Below, in pieces: positions 35,514-47,178 of a stretch of 64,000 nt of DNA. The position numbers and the translations under genes are program-made. Below the pieces are notes generated by a model that was given only the letters and a program-made list of their open reading frames with translations, did not search any database and had not been told where the DNA came from. Source of the DNA: Pochonia chlamydosporia 170 (taxonomy: Eukaryota; Ascomycota; Sordariomycetes; Hypocreales; Clavicipitaceae). The stretch is taken from NCBI RefSeq assembly GCF_001653235.2, contig NW_019154043.1, positions 558,001 through 622,000 on the forward strand, given 5' to 3'. The stretch's first letter is position 1; each line of letters begins with the position of its first letter.

Positions 35514-38500
35514 ATGTCTCTCTACCGCATAGGCGTCGACGTCGGCGGTACAAACACAGATGCCGCGATTCTTGACATTCACGCCCTAGACCAACCTGGT
35601 CGAGGTGTTCTCGCCTCGCACAAGGCATCTACGACGCCAGACATCACGAGTGGCATTGAAGCCGCCATCGCCGCCATCCTCAAAAGCTCTGCAGTAGACC
35701 AACGACGAGTCCTTAGCGTCACCATCGGAACCACTCACTTCATCAATGCTTTGATTGAGGCAGATGCCCGCAGACTGGACCGCGTGGCAGTGGTGCGGCT
35801 ATGCGGCCCATTCACGAGGCAGATTCCCCCGTTCTCAGGATTCCCCGTTGGTCTTCACGGCGTCCTTGACGGCGGCGCATACTATCTTGATGGTGGTCTT
35901 GAAATGGACGGACGCCACATTGCACCTCTGAGCGAGGAGCAGGTTCGAGCTACGGCAAGGGAAATCATCGCTTCGGGAGTCAGATCTGTCGCTGTGGTGG
36001 GCGTGTTTTCTCCACTGGACCACGACAATGTCTACGAGGAGAGGTGCAAGAAGATTCTGCAGGATGAGGCGCCGGAGTTGCGAGTTGTTTGCTCGCAGAA
36101 TATCGGACCTACGGGGTTTGTGGAGAGAGAAAATGCGACTATTCTGAATGCTGCTATTCTGCGGACGGGGCACAAGGTCAAGAATGGGTTCAAGCGTGCG
36201 ATGAACCGCTTGAATCTTACGTGTCCGCTTTTCTTATCTCAGAATGATGGCACGCTTATTGATGCTGATACTGCTGCGGATTTTCCGATCAAAACGTTTG
36301 CGAGTGGACCGACGAACAGTATGAGTGGTGCGGCATTCCTCGCTGGCTTGGATAGAGATCGTACGGGAAAGGCGCCTTTGGTGAATGGAGTGGAGACGAA
36401 GGTCAATGGAAATGGATTGCCAGACGCTGCCAACGGTGTTGAATCCAGTGACCACGAGGTTGAGCCTCAAGTCCTCGTTGTTGACATTGGAGGAACCACC
36501 ACCGATGTATGTGCTCTTCTGCCTTCTGGCTTCCCACGTCAAGCACCTGGTTTTGTGGAAGTAGCTGGTGTTCGAACGGCATTTTCCATCCCAGAAGTTG
36601 TTTCCATCGGTTTGGGTGGCGGTAGCAAGGTCATGTTCGACCCAGAGTCTCCCGAGTCTGTGTTAGTTGGTCCCGGTTCCGTGGGCCATGAGCTACTATC
36701 TCAGTCAAAGGTCTTTGGTGGTCCTACGCTGACTGCGACGGACATTGTAGTCGCAGAGGGAAAAGCTTCACTGGGTGATGCGTCGCTTGTCAAAGATGTG
36801 GCACCTGAACTTCGCGAAGGTGGTAGAAAAGGAATCAACGCCTTGCTGGAGACCGTCATTGACAAGATGAAGGTGTCCACGGCGCCTGTTCATGTTCTCC
36901 TCGTCGGCGGTGGTTCGATCCTAGTTACCGATAAGATTGCAGGAGTTGACAAGTGCATTGAACCCATTCATCAAGGTGCCGCCAATGCCGTTGGCGCAGC
37001 TATCGGCAAGATATCCGGTGAGGTTGATACTGTCGAAATCTTGGAGGGCAAAGATGAAAAGGCAGTTATTGCGGCTGCCTGCCAGAGAGCAATCGACCAG
37101 GCCATTGCCAAGGGAGCCAAACCCGACGACGTCAAGATCGTCGAGGTGAACAAGATGCCCCTTCAGTACATGTCACAGGTCACGATTCGCATACAAGTTC
37201 GAGCAGTGGGAACTCTCGCCATCCCCGACGAAAACACCTTATTTGAAGCCTCCAAGCCATGGGAAGGTGTGGACGGCGACGAAGACGAAGATGAAGGACA
37301 AAAGGTCAGCGTGCCGAATGCCCTCCACCCTACCACGAAGCCCTCCCTCGGCGTCGACCTGGCCACGTATCGCCCAGATGTGCGAAATGGCGTGTGGTAT
37401 CCGTCTGATATCGACCTAGAGCTCATCTCCACGGGTTGCGCGGTCTTGGGCACCGGTGGCGGTGGCCCAACGTACTACGAGTACTTGAAGAGTCTGCAGT
37501 GTCTGACCAACCATGACAAGGGGCGCATGAGAATTGTGTCACCAAAGTCTTTGAAGGATGATGCTATTGTGTGTCTTGGCTCGTGGTACGGCAGTCCGAG
37601 TGTGATTAATGAGCGGATTGCTGCGGGCAATGAGATCGTGGATGCGATTAAGGCAGTGAACAGGATTCAGCACATTGAGAGTTTTGATGCAGTGCTTGCT
37701 GATGAGATGTGAGTTTTCTCGATATTTCCTTGTCAATTTTTGGGAAGTTGAGAGCTAATTGATGTACTAGTGGTGGTGGAAATGGTCTTTCAGCTCTGCC
37801 CGTCGGCACTCACTTTGATGTTCCTGTGGTTGATGCGGATGGCATGGGACGAGCGTATCCAACGATGTACCACAGTAAGATTACCCTTCGTACGAACGTG
37901 GTAATGTATAAGACGCTAAGCATGTTGTTACAGTCACCTTCAGCGTTTACGGCCACGAGATGACACCAGCAGTCATCACGGATGCCCGAGGCAATGCTGT
38001 TGTAGCCATGGTAAGCCCTGTCCGCGCAACTACTGTATGATGATGAGGCTCTAACGGAATATGAAGGGTGTTGATAGTCCGAAGAGATTGGAGACGGTCT
38101 GCCGCAATGCTGCTGTAGAGCTCGGTCTCACTTGTGCATGTGGCACGAACCCAATCTCTGGTGAAATGGCCAAGACCATCGCTGTGCCTAACACTCTCTC
38201 GCAAAGCTGGTACCTGGGACGAGCAGTTCATCAAGCTAGGCGCGCAAAGACGAGTTATACAGATGCCATTGTAAGTTGTGTTCAAATCCAGTGCAAACAC
38301 CAATATGACTAACACATCCTAGTTTGATGTCTGTGCTGGACGAGTGCTCTTCACCGGAAAGATTGTCGACGTCCAACGCCACCTCGACGGCGGTTACACC
38401 ATGGGTGCTGTTGTTCTGGCTCCCTTCACAGATGATGAACGTGATGCCGAGCCCAAGAGCGGCACGCAAGCATCTCAGTCTGATAGGCACATGATCATCC

Positions 38501-38808
38501 CCTTCCAGAACGAGTACCTCTACGCTGCGTTTTGCGACGACGCCGGCTCAGAGGCATCGCAAGAGGTCGTTGCTACTGTGCCGGAGCTCATTTCCATCCT
38601 TGGGCATGACGGTGAAGCCATTGGGTCTCAGGATCTTCGATTCGGCCTGAGGGTAAATGTGATTGCGCTTCCTGCTCATCCGCTGTGGAAGACGGAGAAG
38701 GCGATTGCGGTTGGTGGCCCTGCTGGCTTTGGATTGAAGATGGCGCCGGTTGATGGTGGTATTCCGTTTACTGAGCCTCGAAGCGTGATTGATGAGTTTA
38801 ATGTATGA
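35514..38808 (+). CDS. Hydantoinase/oxoprolinase-family protein fused to a DUF917 domain
   Basis: Five exons: 35514-37708, 37771-37874, 37934-38010, 38067-38270 and 38323-38808, total 1021 aa. The N-terminal part (about 1-560) is an HyuA-type ATP-dependent hydantoinase: actin-like ATPase motifs GVDVGGTNTDAAIL and DIGGTTTDVCALL, TIGTTHFINALIE, and the C-terminal element VLLVGGGSILV. Residues from about 626 (SDIDLELISTGCAVLGTGGG) to the end form a DUF917 domain, here in full, with introns inside it. Such fusions occur in fungi; the reaction would be ATP-driven opening of a five-membered cyclic amide, though substrates of fungal members are mostly untested. An insertion (about residues 290-320, Asn/Gly-rich) interrupts the first part. 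Start at accATGTCT; the frame is open further up to 35313 but that part lies in the leader. Confidence 0.92.
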
Positions 38809-39301
38809 TTCACGTTTGTGTGATGAGTTATCTGCCATCAGCTATTAGACATATAGAGAGTATACAACTAAGAATATACGTAAGCCCATGGATAAAACGT
38901 GAATGTTCTTGATAGAAAATGGGAACAAATTTTGCCCAAATACACTCCACCCCAGTCCAGCAGTCTTAGCCTTGAGGCTACGGTATACAAGTCTTTCAAT
39001 CGACGTCACGAGCATTCGCATCAAACATCAATCTGAAATATAATTTCGACCAGATATTTGTGATGACCCTTTGGAAGTTTGCGTTAGCCGGCTTACGAAA
39101 CCGGCACAACGGAGACGCGACTAACACGCCACTTCGGACCAGTTCGGACGAATTCGCAAGCATCATGGATCGGCAAACCACGCGAGTGGTGAGCATCAGA
39201 CCACTTATTTTAATTTTTGACCAGAAGGTATATAAAGTAGTTGGAACTCAGAATATTCATAGTCTTCTGTCCAGAGTAAAACCAACCAACAACACGACAC
39301 A
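38809..39301 (+). promoter_or_regulatory. Intergenic region with TATA box and GTTCGG words upstream of the DUF1772 gene
   Basis: TATATAAAG at 39229-39237, about 65 bp before the ATG. TTCGG at 39133-39137 and GTTCGG at 39142-39147 lie about 90 bp upstream of the TATA box. The same GTTCGG word recurs in two nearby promoters. Confidence 0.5.
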
Positions 39302-39836
39302 ATGGCCTCATACACCACACATTCTCTCGCCGCCGCCGCAACAGGCATCGTCGGATCAATATGGACATCAGGCATGACACCTCACAAACCCATTCTTCAA
39401 ACATGCAATTCTTCTAACCCCCACAGGCGCCATCGCATCCCTCAGCATAATCGGCGTCCCAGCAGCCAGAGACATCCCTAGCTCCACGGCAGTCATTTGG
39501 CGTGGCTTATTCACACACGGAATGAACGCCATGCCCAAAATCGCCGTAACCACTGCTCTCGCCTACAGCTACGCCGCGTATAGCACTCGCGGGAGCGGCG
39601 CATCAAAGACCTATCTGGCTGCGGCTGGGCTTGTGGTTTCAATCATTCCGTTTACGATATTGTTCATGACCCCGACGAATGGGGCTTTATTGGCGGCTGC
39701 GGAGGGGACTTCGTCGCTTGGTGTGAGTGAGGTTTCGGGGCTGGTGAGGAGATGGGGGTTTTTGAACTTGGCTAGGAGTGTTTTGCCACTTACGGGGGGT
39801 TTGTTGGCTTTTTTTACGTTTTGTCGTGGGGGGTGA
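39302..39836 (+). CDS. DUF1772 (anthrone oxygenase-like) four-helix membrane protein
   Basis: Two exons, 39302-39371 and 39427-39836, give 159 aa. The family includes anthrone oxygenases of aromatic polyketide pathways (EncC/HypC type) as well as many uncharacterised proteins. Sequence marks: a first helix ending in GSIWTSGAIASLSIIGVPAA, then the conserved WRGLFTHGMNAMPKIA segment, a second and third helix (YLAAAGLVVSIIPFTILFM), the TPTNGALL motif, and a last helix after RWGFLNLARSVLPL. The intron is a GC-AG intron (donor TCAG|GCATGA, branch TTCTAAC, acceptor CACAG): the frame needs this junction and no GT is available. Neighbour of a methyltransferase and an MFS gene; a biosynthetic role is plausible but no core synthase is in the window. 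Confidence 0.82.
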
Positions 39837-40389
39837 GGGTTATTTGACGAGGGGGGTTCTGAATTGCTGTTGTGAATTACTGGTGATGGGATGGACAATA
39901 CTTTGGGGGACATAATTTGTTAATAGAGTCTGACTACTGCGCCATGGCTGGGTATGATAGGGGGGCATGACTGTTCTTCAGGGGGCTACTACAACAGGCT
40001 ATCTCAATTCTATGTAGATATCTCATTGTAGGCGAACTGCGTAACAACGCTCATGAATTCCGGTGTCGTAATCATAGTTGAATTCCCAATGTGGTTCATT
40101 ATCCTGGTTGTCCATTCATTGCCTCGATTGGTACCCAGTTTGCAGTCGAACCACAGACCATCTCTAATCACAGCTATGTTAGTTCAACAGCGCGACTTGT
40201 AGAAACAAAGATACATCGTAGAGTTCAGTCAAATTGCAATGCCAACGACATCTCATTGCGTAAGAAAACACATCGGTATAATTTAGGGGTACTCATGTTA
40301 CTGCTTACGGTTCAAACAATTAATACTGTCCCGCAATTATTCACGTTTTGATTTGTAAGCTGCATGGCCTTCGTCTAACGATACATCGT
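39837..40389. other. Convergent 3' region between DUF1772 and methyltransferase genes
   Basis: About 0.55 kb. No gene recognised. Confidence 0.5.
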
Positions 40390-41332
40390 CTATGGTATTG
40401 CCGGTGGTGAGATCTGATACACCCCAAACCGGATATACCTCTCATCCTCCCCTAGAGTGGGCAACTTCACGGCAATGCCCTCTATCACATCAACATTCAC
40501 CCGCCACTTAGTCCCCGTCTTCTCCCCTATTTCGTCCCAAAGCTTCTGGAAACTCTTCTGGTTATGAAGATAGTGTTTCCTCACAGAGTCAGCTTCCCTT
40601 GGCCTCAACGTTCCAATCTGCCTACCAAAAATGACGGTGTTAGTGGTTCCAGGCTGTAGGAACCGTAGGATACGCGTACCAATCCTCACTTGGTCGTCCC
40701 ACGTAAAAAGATGAAAAAAGTTGGCAGCATGTATCATTGTTACTTTCCCGTCTAGAGCCTTGAGTGACTCGCTCTCGGGGTCCAGCATGTCCCCGGCAAC
40801 AAAATTAGGGCCGTGTCCTTTGTCTCCAAATAACTCGTTTCCGATATCGATGAATTCAGGATGCAAGTCTGTTCCGTAAAGGCGTGAGGGATCTACGCCT
40901 TTGTATGCCAGTTGGCGCAGAATTTGACCAATGCAGCAGCCGAGGTCAAGAATCGCATTCTTGTTCGTACTGTTAGACGTAGAATCCTGGGGAAACAGAC
41001 GCTCCATTGCCTCCTCAAATCGATGGCCATATGTGCTGCGCAGGTTGGTGAAACTCCAAAGGCCGATACATGGATATTTGACCACGTTCCAAAGTTGATC
41101 CCGCTACGCAATGCATTAGTGAGAATGCCACAGAGCCGGGTGCCACAAGACTTACAGTACGCCGAAGTAGAGCATCAACGTCAGAAGGAGGTACCTTGCT
41201 GTAATTTTCGAGTAGTTCTCTGAATGGCTCGATGTTGTCGGGTATTTCTTCGATATAAACCCAGTTCTTCCAGTAAGCCTTTGCTTTTTCTGGGTCCTGC
41301 TCAATCATAGTTCTCAATTCGTCCGCATTCAT
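40390..41332 (-). CDS. Class I SAM-dependent methyltransferase
   Basis: Two exons, 41332-41156 and 41103-40390, joined in phase 0, 296 aa. SAM-binding motif I is AILDLGCCIGQILRQL, followed by the acidic loop LYGTDLHPEFIDIG and motif VAGDMLD. The N-terminal extension (YWKNWVYIEEIPDNIEPFRE) and the order of motifs match methyltransferases seen in fungal secondary-metabolite clusters of the AusD/Trt5 type, which methylate carboxyl or hydroxyl groups. That substrate class is inference. A TATA-like TATAAAT lies on the minus strand near 41456-41463 and GTTCGG (minus) at 41525-41520. Start is the first ATG after these. Convergent with the DUF1772 gene, co-directional with the MFS gene. Confidence 0.88.
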
Positions 41333-41797
41333 TTTGTAGAATAGGTACGCGGCGAAAAGCTATTCTTCTAAGGGAAAGGAACCAAGCGGCTGATCAAGCT
41401 TCCTCAGCTTGTGAATAGTCAGTAACGGATATTTGATCTTAGCTTGTCGGGTGAATTTATACTCAGCTCGCATGAACGGGTAATCGGCACGAGGAGGGGT
41501 CCGGTATGAAAATTGACGCCCGAACTCCGGTGTTCGTATTTGTCGGCAATTGGTCCTTGTGTGTTACAGCCTAAATGTTAAAGAGGTTAAAGGAATAAAG
41601 CATGGAGATTTTCATTCCATTATGAAAGAACGGGTTCAATGACAATTTGGTATGGACTTATTGTGCAATGTGTTTCTAACCTCTAGTGTAAGTTTCTGCC
41701 AAAATATGGTAAATGTTGCTTGGCTCTAAAATCAACGGAATAGCAAGCCACATTCAAATTCCTTACTAGCTCCCTTAGTGGTCATCCATAGTAGTCC
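41333..41797 (-). promoter_or_regulatory. Methyltransferase promoter and MFS 3' region
   Basis: Contains a TATA-like box (minus strand, 41463-41456) and, 55 to 80 bp further upstream, an imperfect palindrome CGAACTCCGGTGTTCG at 41521-41536 that overlaps a GTTCGG word on the minus strand. Confidence 0.45.
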
Positions 41798-43159
41798 TTA
41801 CACCCTACCGCAGAGACCTTCCTTCGTCAAAAGCTTCGATGAAAGAACAACGAATCCTCCAAAAACACACATTGCGCCAGAAAGCATCGCAACCTCAAAG
41901 TATCCTCCATACCTATGGACCATTGCACCATTCACTGGAGGACCGATGAGGCCACCCAATCCAGCAATAGCCATACCCATGCCCATGTAAGTGCCAACAT
42001 TGCGAGTATCATCAGGCAAGACTGAGAGAGCAGCAGATCCACCAGAGATGATAGTTCCCGATGAAAACCCGATAAATACTGCATATATGATGAAGCCAGC
42101 ATTGCTGCTCACGCTATCCAAGCAGAAAATCATCATACCGGTGACTAGCCCGCCGATACCAAACATATTCAGCCGACCATACTTATCTGCTAGCACCCCA
42201 GGAACGATTCGTCCAAAAGTAGATGCAGCATTGACAATAGAAAGCAGATAGCCAGCCAATGATGGTTGCATACCCTGTGAGACTGCGTACGAAGGCAAGT
42301 AAAAGAACGGGGTCAACATGCCAAAAAACATGAAGAAAAATGCAATGATTAACACCACGAATCTTGGTTCCTTGTATGCCGACATGAGCCAGAATTGTGT
42401 TTTTCGGGGTGGTAGTCTTGCTTTTATGGCAACTGACGCAAACGCCATGAGCGGCAGGATGAGAAAGCCGATGACCCTAATTGACCATCCGAAGCCGAGG
42501 GATGAATCATTTAGCATCTTGGACAATGCAATTGGAATAATTATCCCGCCGATGGACGAGCCGGATACGACTAAGCCCATTGCACCAGCTCGGTTCTTTT
42601 CGAAATATTGGGCCACTGCACCGAATGCAGGGAATTGCAGTAGCCCCATGACGAGTCCTTGTAAGACGCCTTGAACTAGCATTACCTGCCAGTATGTTTT
42701 GCATAGGCTAAGCATCATCATTGAAAATATGTAGAAAATCGAAGCCGGTCGAATCACCTATTTGCGTTAGGCCGTGCTTTTGAAGCCAATATGGAAATGC
42801 AATGAGAGAATGTGTACCTTTTCGCCGTATCGATCAAATAACGGGCCACCAAGCATGCCGGCAAAAAACTGAAGAAACATGGCCAGAGACCCTATCCAAG
42901 AGACCTTTGATGCTGATTCGCCCTTCATCTGATGGGACAGGTAGTATTCTTCAAAGGTGCCAAAGGAGTTGGCAAAACCCAGCGTGCAGAAGAATATTGC
43001 GGCTCCTCCACCGGCTACAAGCCAGCCGCGGGTACCACCTTCAGGGGCCGGGCTAGTGGTGGATGGTTCTTCTTGGTCAAGTGAAGATTCATTTTTATAC
43101 TCGGTGTCAGCTTCGACTTCGGAGCGAAGCTTACTTTGAGATCCGGAATCCGTGGTCAT
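41798..43159 (-). CDS. MFS monocarboxylate-type transporter
   Basis: Two exons, 43159-42818 and 42757-41798, 433 aa. Twelve membrane segments are likely. Family marks: a cytosolic Ser/Glu-rich start, PEGGTRGWLVAGGGAAIFFC, YYLSHQMKGESASKVSWIGS, RAGAMGLVVSGSSIGGIIIP and GRIVPGVLADKYGRLN. This is the MCT-like branch of the major facilitator superfamily. It is transcribed divergently from a Zn2Cys6 regulator with 461 bp between start codons and next to a methyltransferase, so export or uptake of a small acid made or used by the group is a reasonable guess. TATATAAAAA lies on the minus strand at 43286-43277, about 120 bp before the ATG. Confidence 0.9.
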
Positions 43160-43620
43160 GTTTAGTTGTGTTGAAGCTTGAGCACTCGAAGGGGCGAGTC
43201 TTTGGGTGATTCAAGTAATGCGGGACCTACAACTACGAAGTTTTCATATGAATTATGAGAAAGAGGAATCCTGAGGTTTTTATATACACGATCACCAATT
43301 GCCACTACCCAAAAAAATCACTGTTGGAAGAGACAGTGTCCGTGTAAGTCACCCGGACGGAGATAGTTCGGCCGGTTCGGGTTCGGGGAAAGTCAACCAA
43401 TGAGAGGCCGCTGAGATCCATTTAATCCGACCTCCCCCCGCGCGGGCCGATTGACCTTCACTCTTACATCAATGGGCGTTAGGTCATACAACTATAATCA
43501 ATTCGTTGCACGGATCAAGAGGAGGTCAATATTGAGTCTGTATACCTCATTCTGCTCAAAATTATCTCATTTCCGATATTGTTGCTTCTACACTTTGACG
43601 GAAAGTCCGCCAATCGACAA
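43160..43620. promoter_or_regulatory. Divergent MFS / Zn2Cys6 promoter with clustered GTTCGG words
   Basis: GTTCGG occurs three times within 21 bp at 43366-43371, 43375-43380 and 43381-43386. A TATA box for the MFS gene is at 43277-43286 (minus). The repeats are direct, not inverted. A purine/cytosine-rich tract (CCTCCCCCCGCGCGGGCC) lies near 43431. Confidence 0.55.
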
Positions 43621-46035
43621 ATGACCCAACCAGATGGACGACGGGGCCGAGTTGCACTGTAAGTTGGCAATCACCTCAAAAAGCCATACACTGACAATTA
43701 TTCAGATCCTGTGCACTGTGCAGAAAGCGCAAGATAAAATGCAACAGGGAAAAACCTTGCAGCAACTGCCTCCGAGCTAAGAGCGAGACCTGTGTTTACG
43801 GGAGCGCCACACTCCATTCTCCAGGTGTTTACCGCAATGCTGGGCAGAACCAGCCGAACGGACGCATTCTTGCTCCAAGGACAAAAGCAAGCTCGCAAGG
43901 CGATCTCACGTCTAGCACAAACGGCTCGGAAATAACACGTTCAACTCATCCGTCTAGTCTGACATCCACATCAACCCCTGGCATCTACCAAGATGGAGAT
44001 GAGGAGTCTGCCAGGCTGAGGGCGAGAATCCGGCATCTTGAGGAACAGGTATCCAGGTCTTCACTGGATAGGGATTCCGGAACGCATTTGACTTCCAATG
44101 CAAACATCGAGTCGGCAAGCTCACGCCTTGGAGGAACCATGCACATAACATTCGACAAGTTGGCAGCGGGGCAGCCGCAAGTGATCGTTCGTAACATCGT
44201 TCACAAGACTAGATTACTGGGCCAGAGCCACTGGGGTGTCCACGGAATTCTCATAGTTAGTTCTATCCTGCTCTCTCGCTCTCATCAACGACCTGACCAA
44301 TAGCAGATTCGGGACATATTCGAGACTCTAGAGCCACAATTGCAAACAGAAAATTCTAACGTTGTATGTATCCTTGAGAAGTGCAAGTCTCTAGCCAGAG
44401 TGATCAAAGCCCGTCGTGCTCCTCCGTGGCCTTGCCCACCGACCCCAGACCTGCCTTCCAAGGAAATAGCAGACACTTTGGTGGACAATTATCTTCGGTC
44501 AAGCGAATCTATCTACAGAATATTGCACATTCCCACATTTCGGAGAGATTACGAGTTTTTATGGGTATCAAATACGACCCCTAATATGGCATTTCTCGTT
44601 CAGCTGAAACTTGTACTGGCACTTGGAGCCCTAACTTTTGACAATACCTTCTCCCTACGCGAATCAGCTCTACGGTGGGTATACGAAGCCCAAACGTGGG
44701 TTTCGGAACCAAAATTCAAGTCACGTCTGGATATACCGTCCCTACAAACAAATCTTCTCCTATTGCTTGCCCAAGAAGGCGTTGGCAGTGGAGGAGACAA
44801 TATGTGGATATCGATTGGGGCCGTACTGCGTAAAGCAATGTTCATGGGCTTGCACAAGGACCCGACCTTTTTACCGCCAATGCCGACATTCTCTCAAGAA
44901 ATGCGTCGAAGGCTGTGGAATACAATTATTGAGCTCGCTCTTCAGTCGAGCTTGACTTCAGGAGGTGCACCTCTTATTTCTCTGGAGGATTTTAGTACTG
45001 CGCCCCCTGGAAACTTTGACGATGATCAACTTGTAGTTGACCAAGCGATACCAAAGACTGAGAATGAATATACGCAAATGTCCTTGTCAGTGGCACTGCG
45101 CAGGACATTTCCACAGCGTCTTGCCGTGGTAAAGTTCTTGAATGATACGCTTTTGCAAGGCACCTATGAGAACACTTTACGCCTTGATGCTGACTTGCGC
45201 GCATCTTATAAGGTCCTTCGTGAATCGCTACAACTGAGCTGCAACTCTGATAAAGAAGGTACGGCATCCCAAGCTGCGATAACTATTCTCAACTTTCTGC
45301 TCAACCGCTATTCTTTGGCGCTTCATGTCCCATACTTTGGGCCGGCACTTCAAGAAGCGTCCTATGCGTATTCTCGAAAGGTTGTTGTCGAGTCGGCTCT
45401 CAAAATTTGGCATTGCATGTGTCCAGAATCCCGAAGCTTGACCAACACCGTCCAGCCGAATAACTCGACTTGGTTATTTCGCCTCACGACCTGTAGCTCA
45501 GGGTTCTATCCGACCGTTGCCATCCAGGCAGTGTTGCTGATTGGTCTTGAACTCCGGGCACACATACAAGAAGATGATGGCCTTGGACATGCACCACTGC
45601 GACCAGATTTGCTTTCCGTATTGGAGGATGGATTAAAATGGTGCATGGAAGTCATAGAGGCGGGCGAAACAAACATCAAGGGATGTTTGTTGATTAGCCT
45701 TGTCGTCTCGCACGTTGGTGGACTTCGTGAAAGGCTGGGACCTGAAGTTATTACTAGAGAGCTTATGAATTCGACGGAAGACATTTTAGGTACGTGTTTA
45801 GGTAAGTTGGAAGAAAGAGCAGCAAGTTATGGCTATGGCGGAGCAGAAGGAAACGAGGAAGAACGGGGTTTAACAACACCGAGCGACGCTATGGAGGACT
45901 GGAGTTTCATGGTAAGTTATCACAAGCACAGTTGAATTCATTTATGCTTTCGTCTACTAACTGGTTAGGTAGATGTCTGACGCCTTTGGACTTGGAGGAG
46001 GTTCCATGGATGCGATGAATTGGATGTTTGATTGA
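43621..46035 (+). CDS. Zn2Cys6 transcription factor, likely local regulator
   Basis: Four exons, 43621-43658, 43706-44255, 44304-45911 and 45973-46035, give 752 aa. Zinc cluster Cys15, 18, 25, 31, 34 and 42 (SCALCRKRKIKCNREKPCSN). A coiled coil follows (ARLRARIRHLEEQ). The fungal-specific TF domain contains YLRSSESIYRILHIPTFRRD, LQTNLLLLLAQEGVG and the hallmark EMRRRLWNTIIELALQSSLT. Intron 2 ends with the tandem acceptor TAGCAG, so a Gln may be included or skipped. The last exon codes 20 residues (MSDAFGLGGGSMDAMNWMFD), acidic and aromatic like an activation tail. Divergent from the MFS gene; convergent with HEM3 with 89 bp between stops. Confidence 0.9.
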
Positions 46036-46124
46036 GAAGTGTGATTTGGAACACAATCTTATAATGACTTTGGCAATAAATTGGAGTTAGCAAATTGTAC
46101 ATCATCTGTATAATGGCCTTAGAT

Positions 46125-47178
46125 TTATTCTTTAGACGGTCTATCTGCTAAAATAGCCCGTAGGATTCTCTCAGCTCCCCCATCGACCAGCTTCGCAGCA
46201 AGTTCGCTTCCCATTCTCGTTGCTTCATCATTCGTACGTAACGCAGCATCCAAACTACGCTCAACACTCTCCGTGCCATCGAGACTGACAACAATAGCCC
46301 TCATTCTCAGCACATGATCATCAGGCTGTCCAACCCACTCCGTCTCCACGCCAATTGGAACACTGCAACCCCCCTCAAGGGTACGAAGCAGAGACCGCTC
46401 AGCAAGACAAGCAAGCGTGGCCTTCTCGTCACCCAGCTGGTTCACAAATTCTTGTGTTTCAGTGTCTCCCTTGCGAATTTCTAGACCAAGAGCCCCTTGT
46501 CCGACGGCGTGTAAAATACCTCCGTCTTTGGAGCCGAGGTACTGATTGATGCGGTGCTTCAACCCGATACGCTCAAGGCCAGCGGCGGACATAATCATGC
46601 AGGTGTATTCACTTTCAGGACTGTCCACCTTTGCTAAGCGGGTTTCGACGTTGCCACGCAAGTTTGCGAATCGCAGATGCGGGTAGAGGCGGCGGAGCTG
46701 CGCTGAGCGACGTACGGACGAGGTGCCTATGACCGCACCCTCGGGAAGATCCTGCAAGCTGTTGTATGGAAGGCTAGCCTTGATTATGAGAGCATCACGG
46801 GGATCATCTCTCAAAGGAATAGCGGCCAGATCACATGAATCAGGGAGTAATGTTGGCATATCTGAGATGGTTAGCCATTTGAGCATAGCGAGGAAGGTGA
46901 ATGTCCACACCTTTCAAGCAATGCACAACGACGTCTATTTCGCCTGATGTGAGCTTCTCTTCTAGCTCGGCGGTCCATAGACTCTTCTCGCCAAAGCTGT
47001 AGAGAGCTGTGGACTTGTCCTTGTCACCTAATGTATGCAGTGCCTCGATTTGAAAGGTTCGTCCTGGTGCCAGCTTTTGCAGACTGTCACGGATACCCTC
47101 TGTTTGAACAACGGCCAATTTTGATCGGCGGGTGCCTATACGCAGCGGCCGCTGAGAAGTATGGGACGGTTGATCCAT
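46125..47178 (-). CDS. HEM3: Hydroxymethylbilane synthase (porphobilinogen deaminase), haem pathway
   Basis: Two exons, 47178-46911 and 46861-46125, phase 1, 334 aa, the usual length. It joins four porphobilinogen units into hydroxymethylbilane in the cytosol. Seen: the N-terminal IGTRRSKLAVVQTE and HTLGDKD loop, EKSLWTAELEEKL, VVVHCLKDMPTLLP across the intron, GTSSVRRSAQLRRLYPHL, RGNVETRLAK, AAGLERIGL, and the cofactor site LEGGCSVPIGV with Cys255 that carries the dipyrromethane. Upstream the frame stays open to 47457 with other Met codons; this would add about 90 residues unlike the family, so I prefer MDQPSHTSQRPLRIGTRRSK. The gene ends the intact gene set: about 0.8 kb upstream the RIP-mutated block starts. 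Confidence 0.96.

Noticed and set aside
36234..36542. Minus-strand frame inside the hydantoinase
   Set aside because: Shadow of the plus-strand coding exon.
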